This document shows positions 8,694-17,633 of a stretch of DNA of 64,000 nucleotides, piece by piece (the first letter of the stretch is position 1; each line of letters starts with the position of its first letter). Location: the NCBI RefSeq assembly GCF_004565475.1, contig NZ_SRHX01000002.1, positions 248,001 through 312,000 on the forward strand. Reading direction: 5' to 3'. This DNA is from Lonepinella koalarum. Lineage in GTDB: Bacteria; Pseudomonadota; Gammaproteobacteria; Enterobacterales; Pasteurellaceae. Both the position numbers and the translations under genes were made by a program. A model generated the notes under the pieces. The model saw only the letters and a program-made list of their open reading frames with translations, searched no databases and was not told the origin of the DNA.

Positions 8694-9656
8694 ATGAACT
8701 CGCAAAATACCTTATGTCCAGCCCATACCACTGTTTTACTTCATGAAGCAGTGGACGGTTTGGCATTAAAAGAAAAAGGTATTTATATTGACGGTACATT
8801 TGGTCGTGGTGGTCATTCTCGTTTAATCCTTTCTCAACTGGCAAACAATGGTCGCTTAATTGCGATTGATCGTGATCCGCAAGCTATTGCCGAAGCTAAT
8901 AAAATTCAAGATGCTCGTTTTCAGATTGAACATAACAGTTTTTCTGCGATGCCTAACATTTGCGAAAAATTAGGTTTAGTTGGCAAGATTGACGGTATTT
9001 TACTCGATCTTGGCGTATCCTCCCCACAGCTAGATGACGCTGAACGGGGTTTTAGCTTTATGAAAGACGGTCCATTAGATATGCGAATGGATACCAGTAA
9101 AGGACAATCAGCTACAGAATGGTTGGCTAACGTCAGTGAAAGCGATTTAGCTTGGGTGCTGAAGACCTTTGGCGAAGAACGTTTTGCCAAACGGATTGCT
9201 GGTGCTATTGTGAATTACAACAAAAACGCGATACAAAATAATCAACCAATTTTACACCGCACTTTGCAATTAGCGGAACTTATTGCGAGTGCTGTGCCAT
9301 TTAAAGATAAATATAAACATCCAGCTACACGTAGTTTTCAAGCGATTCGGATTTTTATTAATGCGGAATTAGATGAACTGGAAAGCGTGCTAAACTCAGC
9401 AGTGAAATTGCTCGCACCACAAGGACGTTTATCCATTATTAGTTTCCATTCCCTTGAAGATAGAATGGTTAAACATTTTATGCGTAAGCAAAGCAAGGGT
9501 GAAGATATTCCAAAAGGCTTGCCGTTGCGTGAAGATCAGATTCAGCGTAATCAAACTTTAAAAACTATCGGTAAGGCGATTCAAGCCAGTGAACAAGAAA
9601 TTGCATTAAATCCACGTTCACGTAGTGCAGTATTACGTATAGCGGAGAAACTGTAA
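8694..9656 (+). CDS. rsmH: 16S rRNA (cytosine-1402-N4)-methyltransferase RsmH
   Basis: A 320-residue SAM-dependent methyltransferase (MraW) that N4-methylates C1402 of 16S rRNA. The SAM-binding motif is [16 protein letters not shown] near residue 33. The family blocks [20 protein letters not shown] and DGPLDMRMD follow, then [15 protein letters not shown] and [19 protein letters not shown]. It is the second gene of the dcw cluster, and its stop abuts the ftsL start directly (TAA then ATG). A USS lies inside at 9256-9264. Confidence 0.97.
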   Translation: MNSQNTLCPAHTTVLLHEAVDGLALKEKGIYIDGTFGRGGHSRLILSQLANNGRLIAIDRDPQAIAEANKIQDARFQIEHNSFSAMPNICEKLGLVGKIDGILLDLGVSSPQLDDAERGFSFMKDGPLDMRMDTSKGQSATEWLANVSESDLAWVLKTFGEERFAKRIAGAIVNYNKNAIQNNQPILHRTLQLAELIASAVPFKDKYKHPATRSFQAIRIFINAELDELESVLNSAVKLLAPQGRLSIISFHSLEDRMVKHFMRKQSKGEDIPKGLPLREDQIQRNQTLKTIGKAIQASEQEIALNPRSRSAVLRIAEKL

Positions 9657-9992
9657 ATGAATGTGAATGAGCCATTACTAAATAGTCAACGCTATCCATT
9701 ACAACATATTTTAATTCAGGATATTTTTGCTGCGAATAAATTCGCTTTTTGTTTATTGTTCGCCATTGTGATTACGGCCATTGGTACGGTGTGGATTACT
9801 TACCAAACTCGAGCCTTAATTTCTCAGAAAAGTGCGTTAACAGTACAAAAAGAAGATCTTGAGAATGAATATGTGAATTTAAGATTAGAAGAAACCACCT
9901 TAAGTAATAATAGTCGCATTGAATCCATTGCCATTAATAGCTTAGGGATGAATCGTGTTAAACCAGAACAAGAAGTGGTGATTTTAGAATGA
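9657..9992 (+). CDS. ftsL: Cell division protein FtsL
   Basis: A 111-residue bitopic inner-membrane protein. A short cytoplasmic N-terminus precedes one membrane segment ([19 protein letters not shown], about residues 37-55). A periplasmic coiled-coil stretch rich in Leu and Glu follows ([20 protein letters not shown]), as in the FtsL leucine zipper that pairs with FtsB and FtsQ in the divisome. Its position between rsmH and ftsI is diagnostic, because FtsL diverges strongly in sequence. It overlaps ftsI by 4 bases (ATGA). Confidence 0.93.
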   Translation: MNVNEPLLNSQRYPLQHILIQDIFAANKFAFCLLFAIVITAIGTVWITYQTRALISQKSALTVQKEDLENEYVNLRLEETTLSNNSRIESIAINSLGMNRVKPEQEVVILE

Positions 9993-11824
9993 AAGTGAAA
10001 TTTAATTCAACACGCCATCAAGCGAAATCAAAAAGTGCGGTGAAAAAATCCGTTAATTCTACCCGTGTCAAGTCTAACAAGCCAGTGAACATTTATGAAA
10101 AAAGTTTCTTAAAAGGGCGTTATCGTTGGGCGATGGGTTTTGTCTGTTTTGGATTGTTTGCTTTAGTCGCTCGTGCTGCGTTTGTGCAAACCATTAATGT
10201 GGAAACCTTTAATGATGAAGCGGATAAACGCTCTTTGCGTGAGCAAAAAGTGTTATCCGCTCGTGGTTCTATTTTAGATCGTAATGGACAAATGTTGTCG
10301 GTCAGTGTGCCGATGTATAACATTAAAGCGGATCCGAAATTTATTTTAGAAGGCAATTATTTAGCCGATCAAGAACGTTGGAAAGCTTTAGCCTCGTCAC
10401 TTAATATGAAATATCAAGATTTGGTGGCAAAAATTGAGAATAAACCGAAATCTCGAGATATTATTTTAGGTCGCCAAGTGACAAAAAATGTGGCGGATTA
10501 TGTGCATCAATTAAAAATCCCCGGTATTGTGTTTGAAAATGATTTCCGTCGTTTTTATCCAAGAGCGGAAGAAACGGCGCATTTAATCGGTTTTACTGAT
10601 ATTGATAATAATGGCATTGAAGGGATTGAGAAAAGTTTAAATAACGATTTAATCGGTAAAGCTGGTTTGCGATCTTATCGTAAAGATAAAAAAGGCAATA
10701 TTGTGGAAGAAATTGCCGATGTGAAAAAATATGCAGCGCATGATGTGGTGTTGAGTATTGATGAAAAATTACAATCCATGGTGTATCGTGAAATTGCTAA
10801 AGCCGTAGAAGAAAATAAGGCGAATTCCGGTACGGCCGTGTTAGTTGATGTGCGTACTGGCGAAGTATTAGCTATGGCTAACGCACCATCTTATAATCCA
10901 AATAAACGTGCGGGCATCTCTAATGAGTTAATGCGTAACCGTGCGGTAACTGATACTTTTGAACCGGGTTCAACAGTAAAACCTTTTGTGGTGTTAACCG
11001 CATTGCAACGGGGAGCTGTGAAACGTAATGAAATTATTAATACTGGACCTTTAGTATTAAATGGTAAAGAGGTCAGAGACGTGGCTCCACGTAATCAACA
11101 AACTTTAGATGAAATTTTAGAAAATTCATCTAACCGTGGGGTAAGTCGTCTTGCCTTGCGTATGCCACCATCAGCCTTAATGGAAACCTATCAAAATGCA
11201 GGTTTAGGTAAATTAACCAATTTAGGTTTAGGGGGAGAACAGGCAGGTATGCTAGGTGCGAATCGTCAACGTTGGTCTGAGATTGAACGTGCTAACGTGG
11301 CGTTTGGTTATGGTATCAATGCCACACCCTTACAAATTGCTCGAGCTTATATTACGCTAGGTAGTTTTGGTATTTATCGTCCATTATCAATTACTAAAGT
11401 GGATCCACCGGTAATTGGCAATCGTGTTTTTTCCGAAAAAATTACCAAAGATGTGGTGCATATGATGGAAAAAGTGGCGATTAAAAATAAACGAGCCATG
11501 GTAGAAGGCTATCGGGTCGCGATTAAAACAGGGACGGCGAAAAAATTAGAAAAAGGGCATTATGTGGATAAATATATGGCCTATACCGCAGGGCTTGCAC
11601 CCGTGACGGATCCACGTTTTGCTTTAGTGATTTTAATTGATGATCCTAAGGCGGGACAATATTATGGTGGTGCTATCTCTGCACCTGTATTCTCAAGTAT
11701 TATGGGCTATGCGTTACGTACTTATAATGTTACGCCAGATTCCGAAGAAAGTACGGCAAATATCAGAAATATTAAACGTGTGGTACGATTAACCGATAAA
11801 ATAGACAGAAAACAAACAAATTAA
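9989..11824 (+). CDS. ftsI: Peptidoglycan D,D-transpeptidase FtsI (PBP3)
   Basis: A 611-residue class B penicillin-binding protein, the septal transpeptidase. A basic cytoplasmic tail precedes one membrane anchor (about residues 48-65), then the pedestal domain ([11 protein letters not shown] near residue 90) and the transpeptidase. Active-site motifs are all present: S328-T-V-K331, S380-S-N382 and K513-T-G515. By alignment with H. influenzae PBP3 (numbering offset of one), the position of Asn526 is Asp527 here and Arg517 is Lys518; those positions are linked to beta-lactam resistance there. It overlaps ftsL by 4 bases, and murE follows after 10 bases. Confidence 0.96.
   Translation: MKVKFNSTRHQAKSKSAVKKSVNSTRVKSNKPVNIYEKSFLKGRYRWAMGFVCFGLFALVARAAFVQTINVETFNDEADKRSLREQKVLSARGSILDRNGQMLSVSVPMYNIKADPKFILEGNYLADQERWKALASSLNMKYQDLVAKIENKPKSRDIILGRQVTKNVADYVHQLKIPGIVFENDFRRFYPRAEETAHLIGFTDIDNNGIEGIEKSLNNDLIGKAGLRSYRKDKKGNIVEEIADVKKYAAHDVVLSIDEKLQSMVYREIAKAVEENKANSGTAVLVDVRTGEVLAMANAPSYNPNKRAGISNELMRNRAVTDTFEPGSTVKPFVVLTALQRGAVKRNEIINTGPLVLNGKEVRDVAPRNQQTLDEILENSSNRGVSRLALRMPPSALMETYQNAGLGKLTNLGLGGEQAGMLGANRQRWSEIERANVAFGYGINATPLQIARAYITLGSFGIYRPLSITKVDPPVIGNRVFSEKITKDVVHMMEKVAIKNKRAMVEGYRVAIKTGTAKKLEKGHYVDKYMAYTAGLAPVTDPRFALVILIDDPKAGQYYGGAISAPVFSSIMGYALRTYNVTPDSEESTANIRNIKRVVRLTDKIDRKQTN
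10033..10041 (+). repeat. DNA uptake signal sequence (USS), representative copy
   Basis: AAGTGCGGT is the core of the Haemophilus-type uptake word. Further copies that I located exactly include 3737-3745, 13190-13198 and, in reverse orientation, 9256-9264, 11847-11855, 16561-16569 and 55685-55693. Many more are scattered through genes and gaps on both strands. This density indicates a naturally transformable Pasteurellaceae of the Hin-type clade rather than the Apl-type (ACAAGCGGT) clade. Confidence 0.95.
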
Positions 11825-11834
11825 GTGAGAAAAA

Positions 11835-13310
11835 ATGAAAAAATTGACCGCACTTTTGGGGAATTGTTTATTATCTGGTGAAATTTTAGACATTTTAGTG
11901 GAAGATATGACCCTAGACAGTCGTTCTGTAAAGAGCGGCTGTCTTTTCGTTGCGATAAAAGGGCATACTGTTGATGGTCGTCGTTTTATTCCACAAGCCA
12001 TTGAAAACGGAGCCGTTGCTGTATTGGCAGATGCCGACCACTTAAACGAACATTTAACCGTTCGTTTTGAAAATAATGTCTCTATTATTGCGTATTTTGA
12101 TTTATCCGCTCATCTTTCTGAAATTGCTGATATTTTCTACGATAGTCCATCGCAAGAATTAACTTTAGTTGGGGTAACAGGCACCAATGGTAAAACCACT
12201 ATTGCTCAATTATTGGCTCAATGGACGCAAATTTTAGGGCATAACCCAGCAGTGATGGGAACCATTGGTAATGGGTTATTAGGTCAGGTTAAACCAGCCG
12301 AAAATACCACAGGTTCAGCTCTAGAAGTACAATCATCTTTAGCCAATTTTGTGGCTCAAGGGGCGGATTTTGCCGCGATTGAAGTATCTTCCCATGGATT
12401 AGTGCAAAAACGAATTGAGGCTTTGCATTTTGCGGTAGCGATTTTTACTAATTTAAGCCGTGATCATTTGGATTATCATGGTAGCATGCAAGAATATGCC
12501 AATGCCAAAAAACGCTTATTTACTGAATTAGTCACGCAACAACAAGTGATTAATGCCGATGATCAGATTGGTGCAGGTTGGTTAAAAGCATTGCCAAACG
12601 CAGTGGCAGTGAGTTGTCAAGCTGATTTCCAGCCAATGCAAAAAAATTGGTTAAAATGCACCGCAGTTTCTTTTAATAACAAAGGGGCGAGCATTGAATT
12701 TTGTTCTAGTTGGGGCAATGGTAAATTAGAAAGCCATTTAATTGGGGCATTTAATGTGAGCAATTTATTGCTGGTATTAGCTACTTTATTATCCTTAGGT
12801 TACTGCCTTACGGATTTGGTTAAAACCGTTTCACAATTAACGGGAGTGTGTGGTCGCATGGAAATGTTGCATACGCCACATAAACCAACAGCAATTGTGG
12901 ACTATGCTCATACCCCAGATGCCTTAGAAAAAGCACTACAAGCAGCACGTATTCATTGTAACGGTAAATTGTGGTGTATTTTTGGTTGTGGTGGCGACAG
13001 AGATAATGGTAAACGTCCACTGATGGCAAAAATAGCAGAACAGTTTGCAGATGTAGTAATTGCCACTGATGATAATCCACGCACGGAAGAGCCAACAAAA
13101 ATTATGGCAGATATTGTGGCAGGATTTGAACACGCCAATGCTGTGCAAATTATCCATGACCGTGAGCAAGCAATTAAAACTGCCATACAAAGTGCGGTGG
13201 AAAATGATGTGATTTTGATTGCGGGTAAGGGGCATGAAGATTATCAGATTATTCGGAAAGTAAAACATCATTTTTCGGATCAGGAAGTGGTAAGGAAATA
13301 TATTGATTAA
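11835..13310 (+). CDS. murE: UDP-MurNAc-L-Ala-D-Glu:meso-diaminopimelate ligase MurE
   Basis: A 491-residue Mur ligase adding meso-DAP to the peptidoglycan precursor in the cytosol. The order is: N-terminal UDP-binding domain with [20 protein letters not shown]-binding [10 protein letters not shown] near residue 113, a central domain with [13 protein letters not shown], and a C-terminal domain containing DDNPRTEEP. The DNPR motif marks DAP rather than lysine specificity, as expected for a Gram-negative. It follows ftsI by 10 bases. Unusually for a dcw cluster, murF does not follow directly: a 487-base hairpin element intervenes. Confidence 0.97.
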   Translation: MKKLTALLGNCLLSGEILDILVEDMTLDSRSVKSGCLFVAIKGHTVDGRRFIPQAIENGAVAVLADADHLNEHLTVRFENNVSIIAYFDLSAHLSEIADIFYDSPSQELTLVGVTGTNGKTTIAQLLAQWTQILGHNPAVMGTIGNGLLGQVKPAENTTGSALEVQSSLANFVAQGADFAAIEVSSHGLVQKRIEALHFAVAIFTNLSRDHLDYHGSMQEYANAKKRLFTELVTQQQVINADDQIGAGWLKALPNAVAVSCQADFQPMQKNWLKCTAVSFNNKGASIEFCSSWGNGKLESHLIGAFNVSNLLLVLATLLSLGYCLTDLVKTVSQLTGVCGRMEMLHTPHKPTAIVDYAHTPDALEKALQAARIHCNGKLWCIFGCGGDRDNGKRPLMAKIAEQFADVVIATDDNPRTEEPTKIMADIVAGFEHANAVQIIHDREQAIKTAIQSAVENDVILIAGKGHEDYQIIRKVKHHFSDQEVVRKYID

Positions 13311-13479
13311 TTTAAATCGGGTTTCGCCCGATGGGCGACCATACTTTCTTTTACTCGCTACGCTCGCACTTCGTGCCGTTGGCAAAGCCAACGTTCAAAA
13401 TTCTACGAATTTTGTGCTTGTGCAAAAGAAAGTAGGCAAAGAAAAGCACACCCCGACTTCACCGCTTATCTTTGCTTAG

Positions 13480-13550
13480 TTGAAATTTTTTTCACGGTAA
13501 AATCGCAACTCGCTACGCTCAGACAAGGCGATTTTGCCTAAAAATTTCAA
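13480..13550 (-). repeat. Hairpin module L1 (inverted relative of R1)
   Basis: Outer arms TTGAAATTTTT (13480-13490) and AAAAATTTCAA (13540-13550) enclose inner arms AAAATCGC (13499-13506) and GCGATTTT (13528-13535). The loop starts AACTCGCTACGCTCAGACA (13507-13525). That loop is the exact reverse complement of the loop in module R1, and the nested architecture is the same, but the stem sequences are different. Confidence 0.8.
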
Positions 13551-13588
13551 GTCGCAAAGGCGGTTTAGACGGGGACCCATGTTTGCCG

Positions 13589-13680
13589 CCTGAAAATGCT
13601 TTAATTTGTAGGAAAATGGCGTCTGTCTGAGCGTAGCGAGTTCAGCCATTTTCTGTTAAGCAAATTAAAGCATTTTCAGG
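13589..13680 (+). repeat. Hairpin module R1
   Basis: A perfect 20-bp outer stem (13589-13608 with 13661-13680) encloses a 9-bp inner stem GAAAATGGC (13612-13620) with GCCATTTTC (13645-13653). The loop contains TGTCTGAGCGTAGCGAGTT (13624-13642). Beyond the outer stem, TTTGCC (13582-13587) can pair with GGCAAA (13687-13692) across a bulge AAACAA. The module R2 near yebC has the same layout with three compensated base-pair changes. Confidence 0.88.
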
Positions 13681-13712
13681 AAACAAGGCAAAGTTGGGGT
13701 GTGTTTCTTTTG

Positions 13713-13744
13713 TTACTTTTCTTTGCACAAGCAAAGAAAAGTAA
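13713..13744. repeat. Perfect 14-bp hairpin at the right of the murE-murF element
   Basis: TTACTTTTCTTTGC (13713-13726) and GCAAAGAAAAGTAA (13731-13744) pair perfectly around ACAA. A homologous hairpin with different stem sequence follows module R2 at 55852-55881, at nearly the same distance from the main hairpin (32 against 30 bases). Confidence 0.85.
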
Positions 13745-13797
13745 AGAACGTGGCGAAACCCGATCTCAAAAATCACAATTTGAAATTAAAAACCAAA

Positions 13798-15204
13798 ATG
13801 ATAAAACTAACAACAAAAAAAATCGCTGAAATTTTAAACGGCAAACTCATCGGAAATGCTGAAACGCAAATTGAAAACATCAGCACCGATACCCGCCAAC
13901 AAACGCAAAACGGCTTATTCTTTGCCTTAAAAGGTGAACGTTTTGATGCTCATTATTATCTTGAACAAGCCATGGCACAAGGCAATGTCGCCGTTATTGT
14001 TGATCATGAATGTACTGTCAACATACCACAAATTATAGTCCCTGATACCCGTTTAGCCTTAGGACAATTAGCACAATGGCTTAAAGCCAAATTAAATCCA
14101 TTAACCGTGGCAATGACAGGATCTTCGGGCAAAACCACGGTGAAAGAGATGACAGCTTCTATTTTAGCTCAAACTGCCAGCCGAATGACAACGGAAAGTG
14201 CGGTGGAAAAAAATCAAGTTTTATTTACCCATGGCAATTTTAATAATGATATTGGCGTGCCTTTAACTTTATTACGTTTAACCGAGAAACATCAATTTGC
14301 GGTGATTGAGCTTGGAGCGAATCATCAAGGCGAAATTGATTATACAACGCATTTGGTGAAACCAAATGTAGCATTGATCAATAATATCGCACCAGCTCAT
14401 TTAGAGGGATTTGGTTCTATTGAGGGGGTGGCTCAAGCCAAAGGCGAGATTTTTCGTGGTTTGAGTGAAAAGGGGGTCGCTATTGTGAATTTAGATTGTC
14501 ATTATTTAGATATGTGGAAAAAAGAAATTGGGACACATAAATTACAATCTTTTTCCGCTCATAATAAGCAAGCGGATTTTTATGCTAGCAATGTCAAGGC
14601 AACAGAAACGGGTTCGATCTTTATTTTACATAGTCCACAGGGTGAAATTGAGATTAATTTACCCTATTTAGGCGAACATAATGTAGCCAATGCGTTAGCA
14701 GCGACAGCCTTGGCGGTAAATGTCGGAGCCACATTACAAGAGGTAAAATTAGGACTTGAGCAACCATCTTTGGTGAAAGGACGTTTATTTCCGATTCAGC
14801 CTTGTGAAAACCTTTTATTGTTAGACGATACTTATAATGCCAATGTGGGATCATTAAAGTCTGCCATTGATGTTTTGCAAAAATATGCTGCATTTCGCAT
14901 TTTTGTTGTTGGAGATATGGCAGAATTAGGCGAAAATACACAACTTTGTCATCAGCAAATTGCCGATTATACGGCACAAGCACAATTAGAATGTGTGGTT
15001 AGCTTTGGTTTGCATAGTGCGGTGATTTCGCATCAATCCGCAGGTCAGCATTTTACTGATAAAGCAGTGATGGCAAATTATTTAACACCAATAATTAAAC
15101 AAAAATTAGCAAATAATCAACCTGTTGTGTTATTAGCAAAAGGATCACGCAGTCAAAAAATGGAAGACGTGATCGATATTTTAACAGAAAATTTCAAAGG
15201 GTAA
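13798..15204 (+). CDS. murF: UDP-MurNAc-tripeptide:D-Ala-D-Ala ligase MurF
   Basis: A 468-residue Mur ligase adding D-Ala-D-Ala to the lipid II precursor. It shows STDTRQQTQNGLFFALKGERFDAH at the N-terminus, ATP-binding MTGSSGKTTVKEM near residue 107, and central motifs HGNFNNDIGVPLTLL and INNIAPAHLEGFGS. The ATG at 13798 gives the expected start MIKLTTKKIAEIL. The frame is open upstream to 13699, but that part translates the hairpin element. The ribosome binding site before this ATG is weak (an A-rich stretch), and murE lies 487 bases upstream, so coupling to murE is lost. mraY follows after 6 bases. Confidence 0.95.
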   Translation: MIKLTTKKIAEILNGKLIGNAETQIENISTDTRQQTQNGLFFALKGERFDAHYYLEQAMAQGNVAVIVDHECTVNIPQIIVPDTRLALGQLAQWLKAKLNPLTVAMTGSSGKTTVKEMTASILAQTASRMTTESAVEKNQVLFTHGNFNNDIGVPLTLLRLTEKHQFAVIELGANHQGEIDYTTHLVKPNVALINNIAPAHLEGFGSIEGVAQAKGEIFRGLSEKGVAIVNLDCHYLDMWKKEIGTHKLQSFSAHNKQADFYASNVKATETGSIFILHSPQGEIEINLPYLGEHNVANALAATALAVNVGATLQEVKLGLEQPSLVKGRLFPIQPCENLLLLDDTYNANVGSLKSAIDVLQKYAAFRIFVVGDMAELGENTQLCHQQIADYTAQAQLECVVSFGLHSAVISHQSAGQHFTDKAVMANYLTPIIKQKLANNQPVVLLAKGSRSQKMEDVIDILTENFKG

Positions 15205-15210
15205 TATTTC

Positions 15211-16293
15211 ATGTTAGTTTGGCTTGCATCTTATTTACAGCAATATTTTAGCGATTTTCACGTTATTTCTTATCTTACCGTTCGCTCAATTTTTGCGTTA
15301 TTAACGGCGTTGTTGTTGTCTTTATGGATTGGACCGAAAATGATCCGTCGTTTACAAATCTTTAAATTCGGGCAAGAAGTCCGTAATGATGGACCTGAAA
15401 GTCATTTCCAAAAACGTGGCACGCCAACCATGGGCGGTATTATGATTTTATTCACGATTACCGTGAGTACCTTGTTGTGGGGCGATTTATCTAATCCGTA
15501 TATTTGGTTCAGTTTATTCGTATTACTCGGTTATGGTGCAGTTGGTTTTGTGGATGATTATCGTAAAATTAAATATAAAAATAGCGATGGTTTAATTGCT
15601 CGTTGGAAGTATTTCTGGTTATCTGCTATTGCCTTAATTGCGGTCGTGGGAATGTATTTAATCGGTAAAGATACGGATGCTACTCGTTTAGTGGTACCAT
15701 TTTTCAAAAATATTATGCCACAATTGGGTGTGTTCTATATTATTTTGGCTTATTTCGTGATTGTAGGAACCAGTAATGCGGTGAATTTAACCGATGGTTT
15801 AGATGGTTTAGCGATCATGCCAACCGTGTTTGTGGCAGGAGCATTTGCATTAATTGCATGGGCGACAGGGAATATTGAATGGTCAAAATATTTGTATATT
15901 CCCTATGTAAAATACAGTGCTGAACTGGTGATTTTCTGTACTGCTATTGTGGGGGCTGGTTTAGGTTTCCTTTGGTTTAACACTTACCCTGCTCAGGTAT
16001 TTATGGGGGATGTGGGTTCTCTTGCATTAGGCGGTGCATTAGGCGTGATTGCAGTGTTAGTGCGTCAAGAATTTTTATTAGTGATTATGGGTGGTGTATT
16101 TGTGATGGAAACCATTTCGGTGATTTTACAAGTGGGTTCCTATAAATTACGCAAAAAACGGATTTTCCGTATGGCACCGATTCATCATCACTACGAACTT
16201 AAAGGTTGGCCCGAACCCCGTGTGATTATCCGCTTTTGGATTATTTCGTTGATGTTGGTATTGATGGGCTTAGTGACCTTGAAGCTACGTTAG
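15211..16293 (+). CDS. mraY: Phospho-MurNAc-pentapeptide transferase MraY
   Basis: A 360-residue polytopic membrane enzyme that transfers phospho-MurNAc-pentapeptide to undecaprenyl phosphate, making lipid I. Conserved loops are [15 protein letters not shown] near residue 70, the aspartate-rich GFVDDYRK near 115, [14 protein letters not shown] near 190, [16 protein letters not shown] near 265, and the C-terminal [18 protein letters not shown]. Length equals the E. coli enzyme (360). It lies directly between murF and murD, as in other dcw clusters. Confidence 0.97.
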   Translation: MLVWLASYLQQYFSDFHVISYLTVRSIFALLTALLLSLWIGPKMIRRLQIFKFGQEVRNDGPESHFQKRGTPTMGGIMILFTITVSTLLWGDLSNPYIWFSLFVLLGYGAVGFVDDYRKIKYKNSDGLIARWKYFWLSAIALIAVVGMYLIGKDTDATRLVVPFFKNIMPQLGVFYIILAYFVIVGTSNAVNLTDGLDGLAIMPTVFVAGAFALIAWATGNIEWSKYLYIPYVKYSAELVIFCTAIVGAGLGFLWFNTYPAQVFMGDVGSLALGGALGVIAVLVRQEFLLVIMGGVFVMETISVILQVGSYKLRKKRIFRMAPIHHHYELKGWPEPRVIIRFWIISLMLVLMGLVTLKLR

Positions 16294-16311
16294 ATAAAAA
16301 AGGATTATGCT

Positions 16312-17625
16312 ATGACAGATTATAAAAATAAAAACGTCACCGTGATCGGCTTAGGTAAAACGGGTCTATCCTGCGTAGATTTTTTAGTCAGAAAACAAGC
16401 TCAAGTACGTGTGATCGATACGCGTGCTAACCCTACAGGTGCGGAACAATTAGGGGCGGATATTCCGTTACATAAGGGCGGATTAAATCAACAATGGTTA
16501 TTAGACAGTGATTTAATTGTGATTAGTCCAGGATTAGCGGTAAAAACCCCTGAAATTCAGACCGCACTTTCTGCTGGGGTCGAAGTGGTGGGAGATATTG
16601 AATTATTCTGCCGTGAAGCCAAGAAACCGATTATTGCGATTACCGGTTCAAACGGTAAAAGCACGGTGACGACACTGGTAGCAGAAATGGCAAAAGCTGA
16701 TGGTTTGCGAGTAGGTATGGGAGGCAATATTGGGATTCCGGCGTTATCGTTGTTAGATGATGATTATGATCTTTATGTATTGGAACTTTCCAGTTTCCAA
16801 TTAGAAACCACTTACAGCCTAAAAGCGGCGGCAGCGACCGTGTTAAATGTCACCGAAGATCACATGAACCGTTATGTGGATTTAGAAGATTATCGCCAAG
16901 CAAAATTGAAGATTTATGTGAATGCCGAAACGGCGGTGATAAATGGTGAAGATTTGTTGTCTAAAGAAGACGGTAAGCAAAGTGCGAAACAACAAGTCAG
17001 TTTTGCGGAACATAATGCAGATTATTGGTTAAAAACCGAAAACGGTAAACAATATTTAATGGCGGGTGATGAAGTGATTTTACCTTGTGATGACGTGAAA
17101 ATCAGCGGTCGTCATAATTATATGAATGCCTTGGCATCCATTGCTTTGGCGCGTGCGGTAGGCGTAAAAAATCAGGGAATTTGCACCGCACTTCGTACTT
17201 TCACTGGACTCGATCACCGTTTCCAATTAGCCCATTTTGCCCATGGTGTGCGTTGGATTAATGATAGCAAAGCGACCAATGTCGGTAGTACGGTGGCGGC
17301 GTTAACGGGATTACATTTAAAGGGTAAATTGCATTTATTATTAGGTGGTGACGGCAAAGGGGCGGATTTTAGCGAGTTAGAAAAGCTGATTAATAAGCCT
17401 GAAATTTTATGTTATTGCTTTGGTCAAGACGGTGCCGAATTAGCCAAATTATCGGTGCAAAGTCAATTATTTGATACCATGGAACAAGCTATTCAAGCCT
17501 TGCGTCCATTGTTAAAGTCAGGTGATATGGTGTTATTATCACCCGCTTGTGCGAGCCTAGATCAATTTAGTTCCTTTGAACAACGGGGTGAACAATTTAC
17601 CCGTCTAGCACAGTCAGTTGAATAG
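16312..17625 (+). CDS. murD: UDP-MurNAc-L-alanine:D-glutamate ligase MurD
   Basis: A 437-residue cytosolic Mur ligase adding D-glutamate. The N-terminal Rossmann-like segment is VTVIGLGKTGLSCVDFL. ATP-binding ITGSNGKSTVTTL follows near residue 110, then LNVTEDHMNRY in the central domain and GLDHRFQLAHFAHGVRWINDSKATN in the C-terminal part. The end carries LSPACASLDQFSSFEQRGEQF, a strong MurD marker. It sits 18 bases after mraY and 8 before ftsW. A USS in reverse orientation lies at 16561-16569. Confidence 0.97.
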   Translation: MTDYKNKNVTVIGLGKTGLSCVDFLVRKQAQVRVIDTRANPTGAEQLGADIPLHKGGLNQQWLLDSDLIVISPGLAVKTPEIQTALSAGVEVVGDIELFCREAKKPIIAITGSNGKSTVTTLVAEMAKADGLRVGMGGNIGIPALSLLDDDYDLYVLELSSFQLETTYSLKAAAATVLNVTEDHMNRYVDLEDYRQAKLKIYVNAETAVINGEDLLSKEDGKQSAKQQVSFAEHNADYWLKTENGKQYLMAGDEVILPCDDVKISGRHNYMNALASIALARAVGVKNQGICTALRTFTGLDHRFQLAHFAHGVRWINDSKATNVGSTVAALTGLHLKGKLHLLLGGDGKGADFSELEKLINKPEILCYCFGQDGAELAKLSVQSQLFDTMEQAIQALRPLLKSGDMVLLSPACASLDQFSSFEQRGEQFTRLAQSVE

Positions 17626-17633
17626 GATATGTC

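Larger units (their letters stand above)
13316..13764. repeat. Large nested inverted-repeat element between murE and murF
   Basis: No gene is present between 13311 and 13797. The stretch is bounded by 13-base perfect inverted repeats, ATCGGGTTTCGCC (13316-13328) and GGCGAAACCCGAT (13752-13764). Inside are two hairpin modules in opposite orientation (13480-13550 and 13589-13680). Flanking them are matching arms built on GTGCTTGTGC, AAAGAAAAG and CACACCCC on the left, and GGGGTGTG, CTTTTCTTTGC and CACAAGC on the right. A further hairpin lies at 13713-13744. Small hairpins at about 13377-13393 (CGTTGGC/GCCAACG) and 13398-13415 (AAAATTC/GAATTTT) lie on the left side. I see no transposase and no clear target-site duplication. 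Related sequence recurs at 55611-55881. Confidence 0.85.

Noticed and set aside
12936-13391. A 151-codon leftward frame over murE
   Set aside because: It lies antisense to a clearly conserved murE and runs into the hairpin element; composition is that of a shadow frame.
13699-13797. Extended N-terminus of MurF through the hairpin element
   Set aside because: The 33 extra residues translate an inverted repeat and have no counterpart in MurF; the ATG at 13798 gives a normal start.
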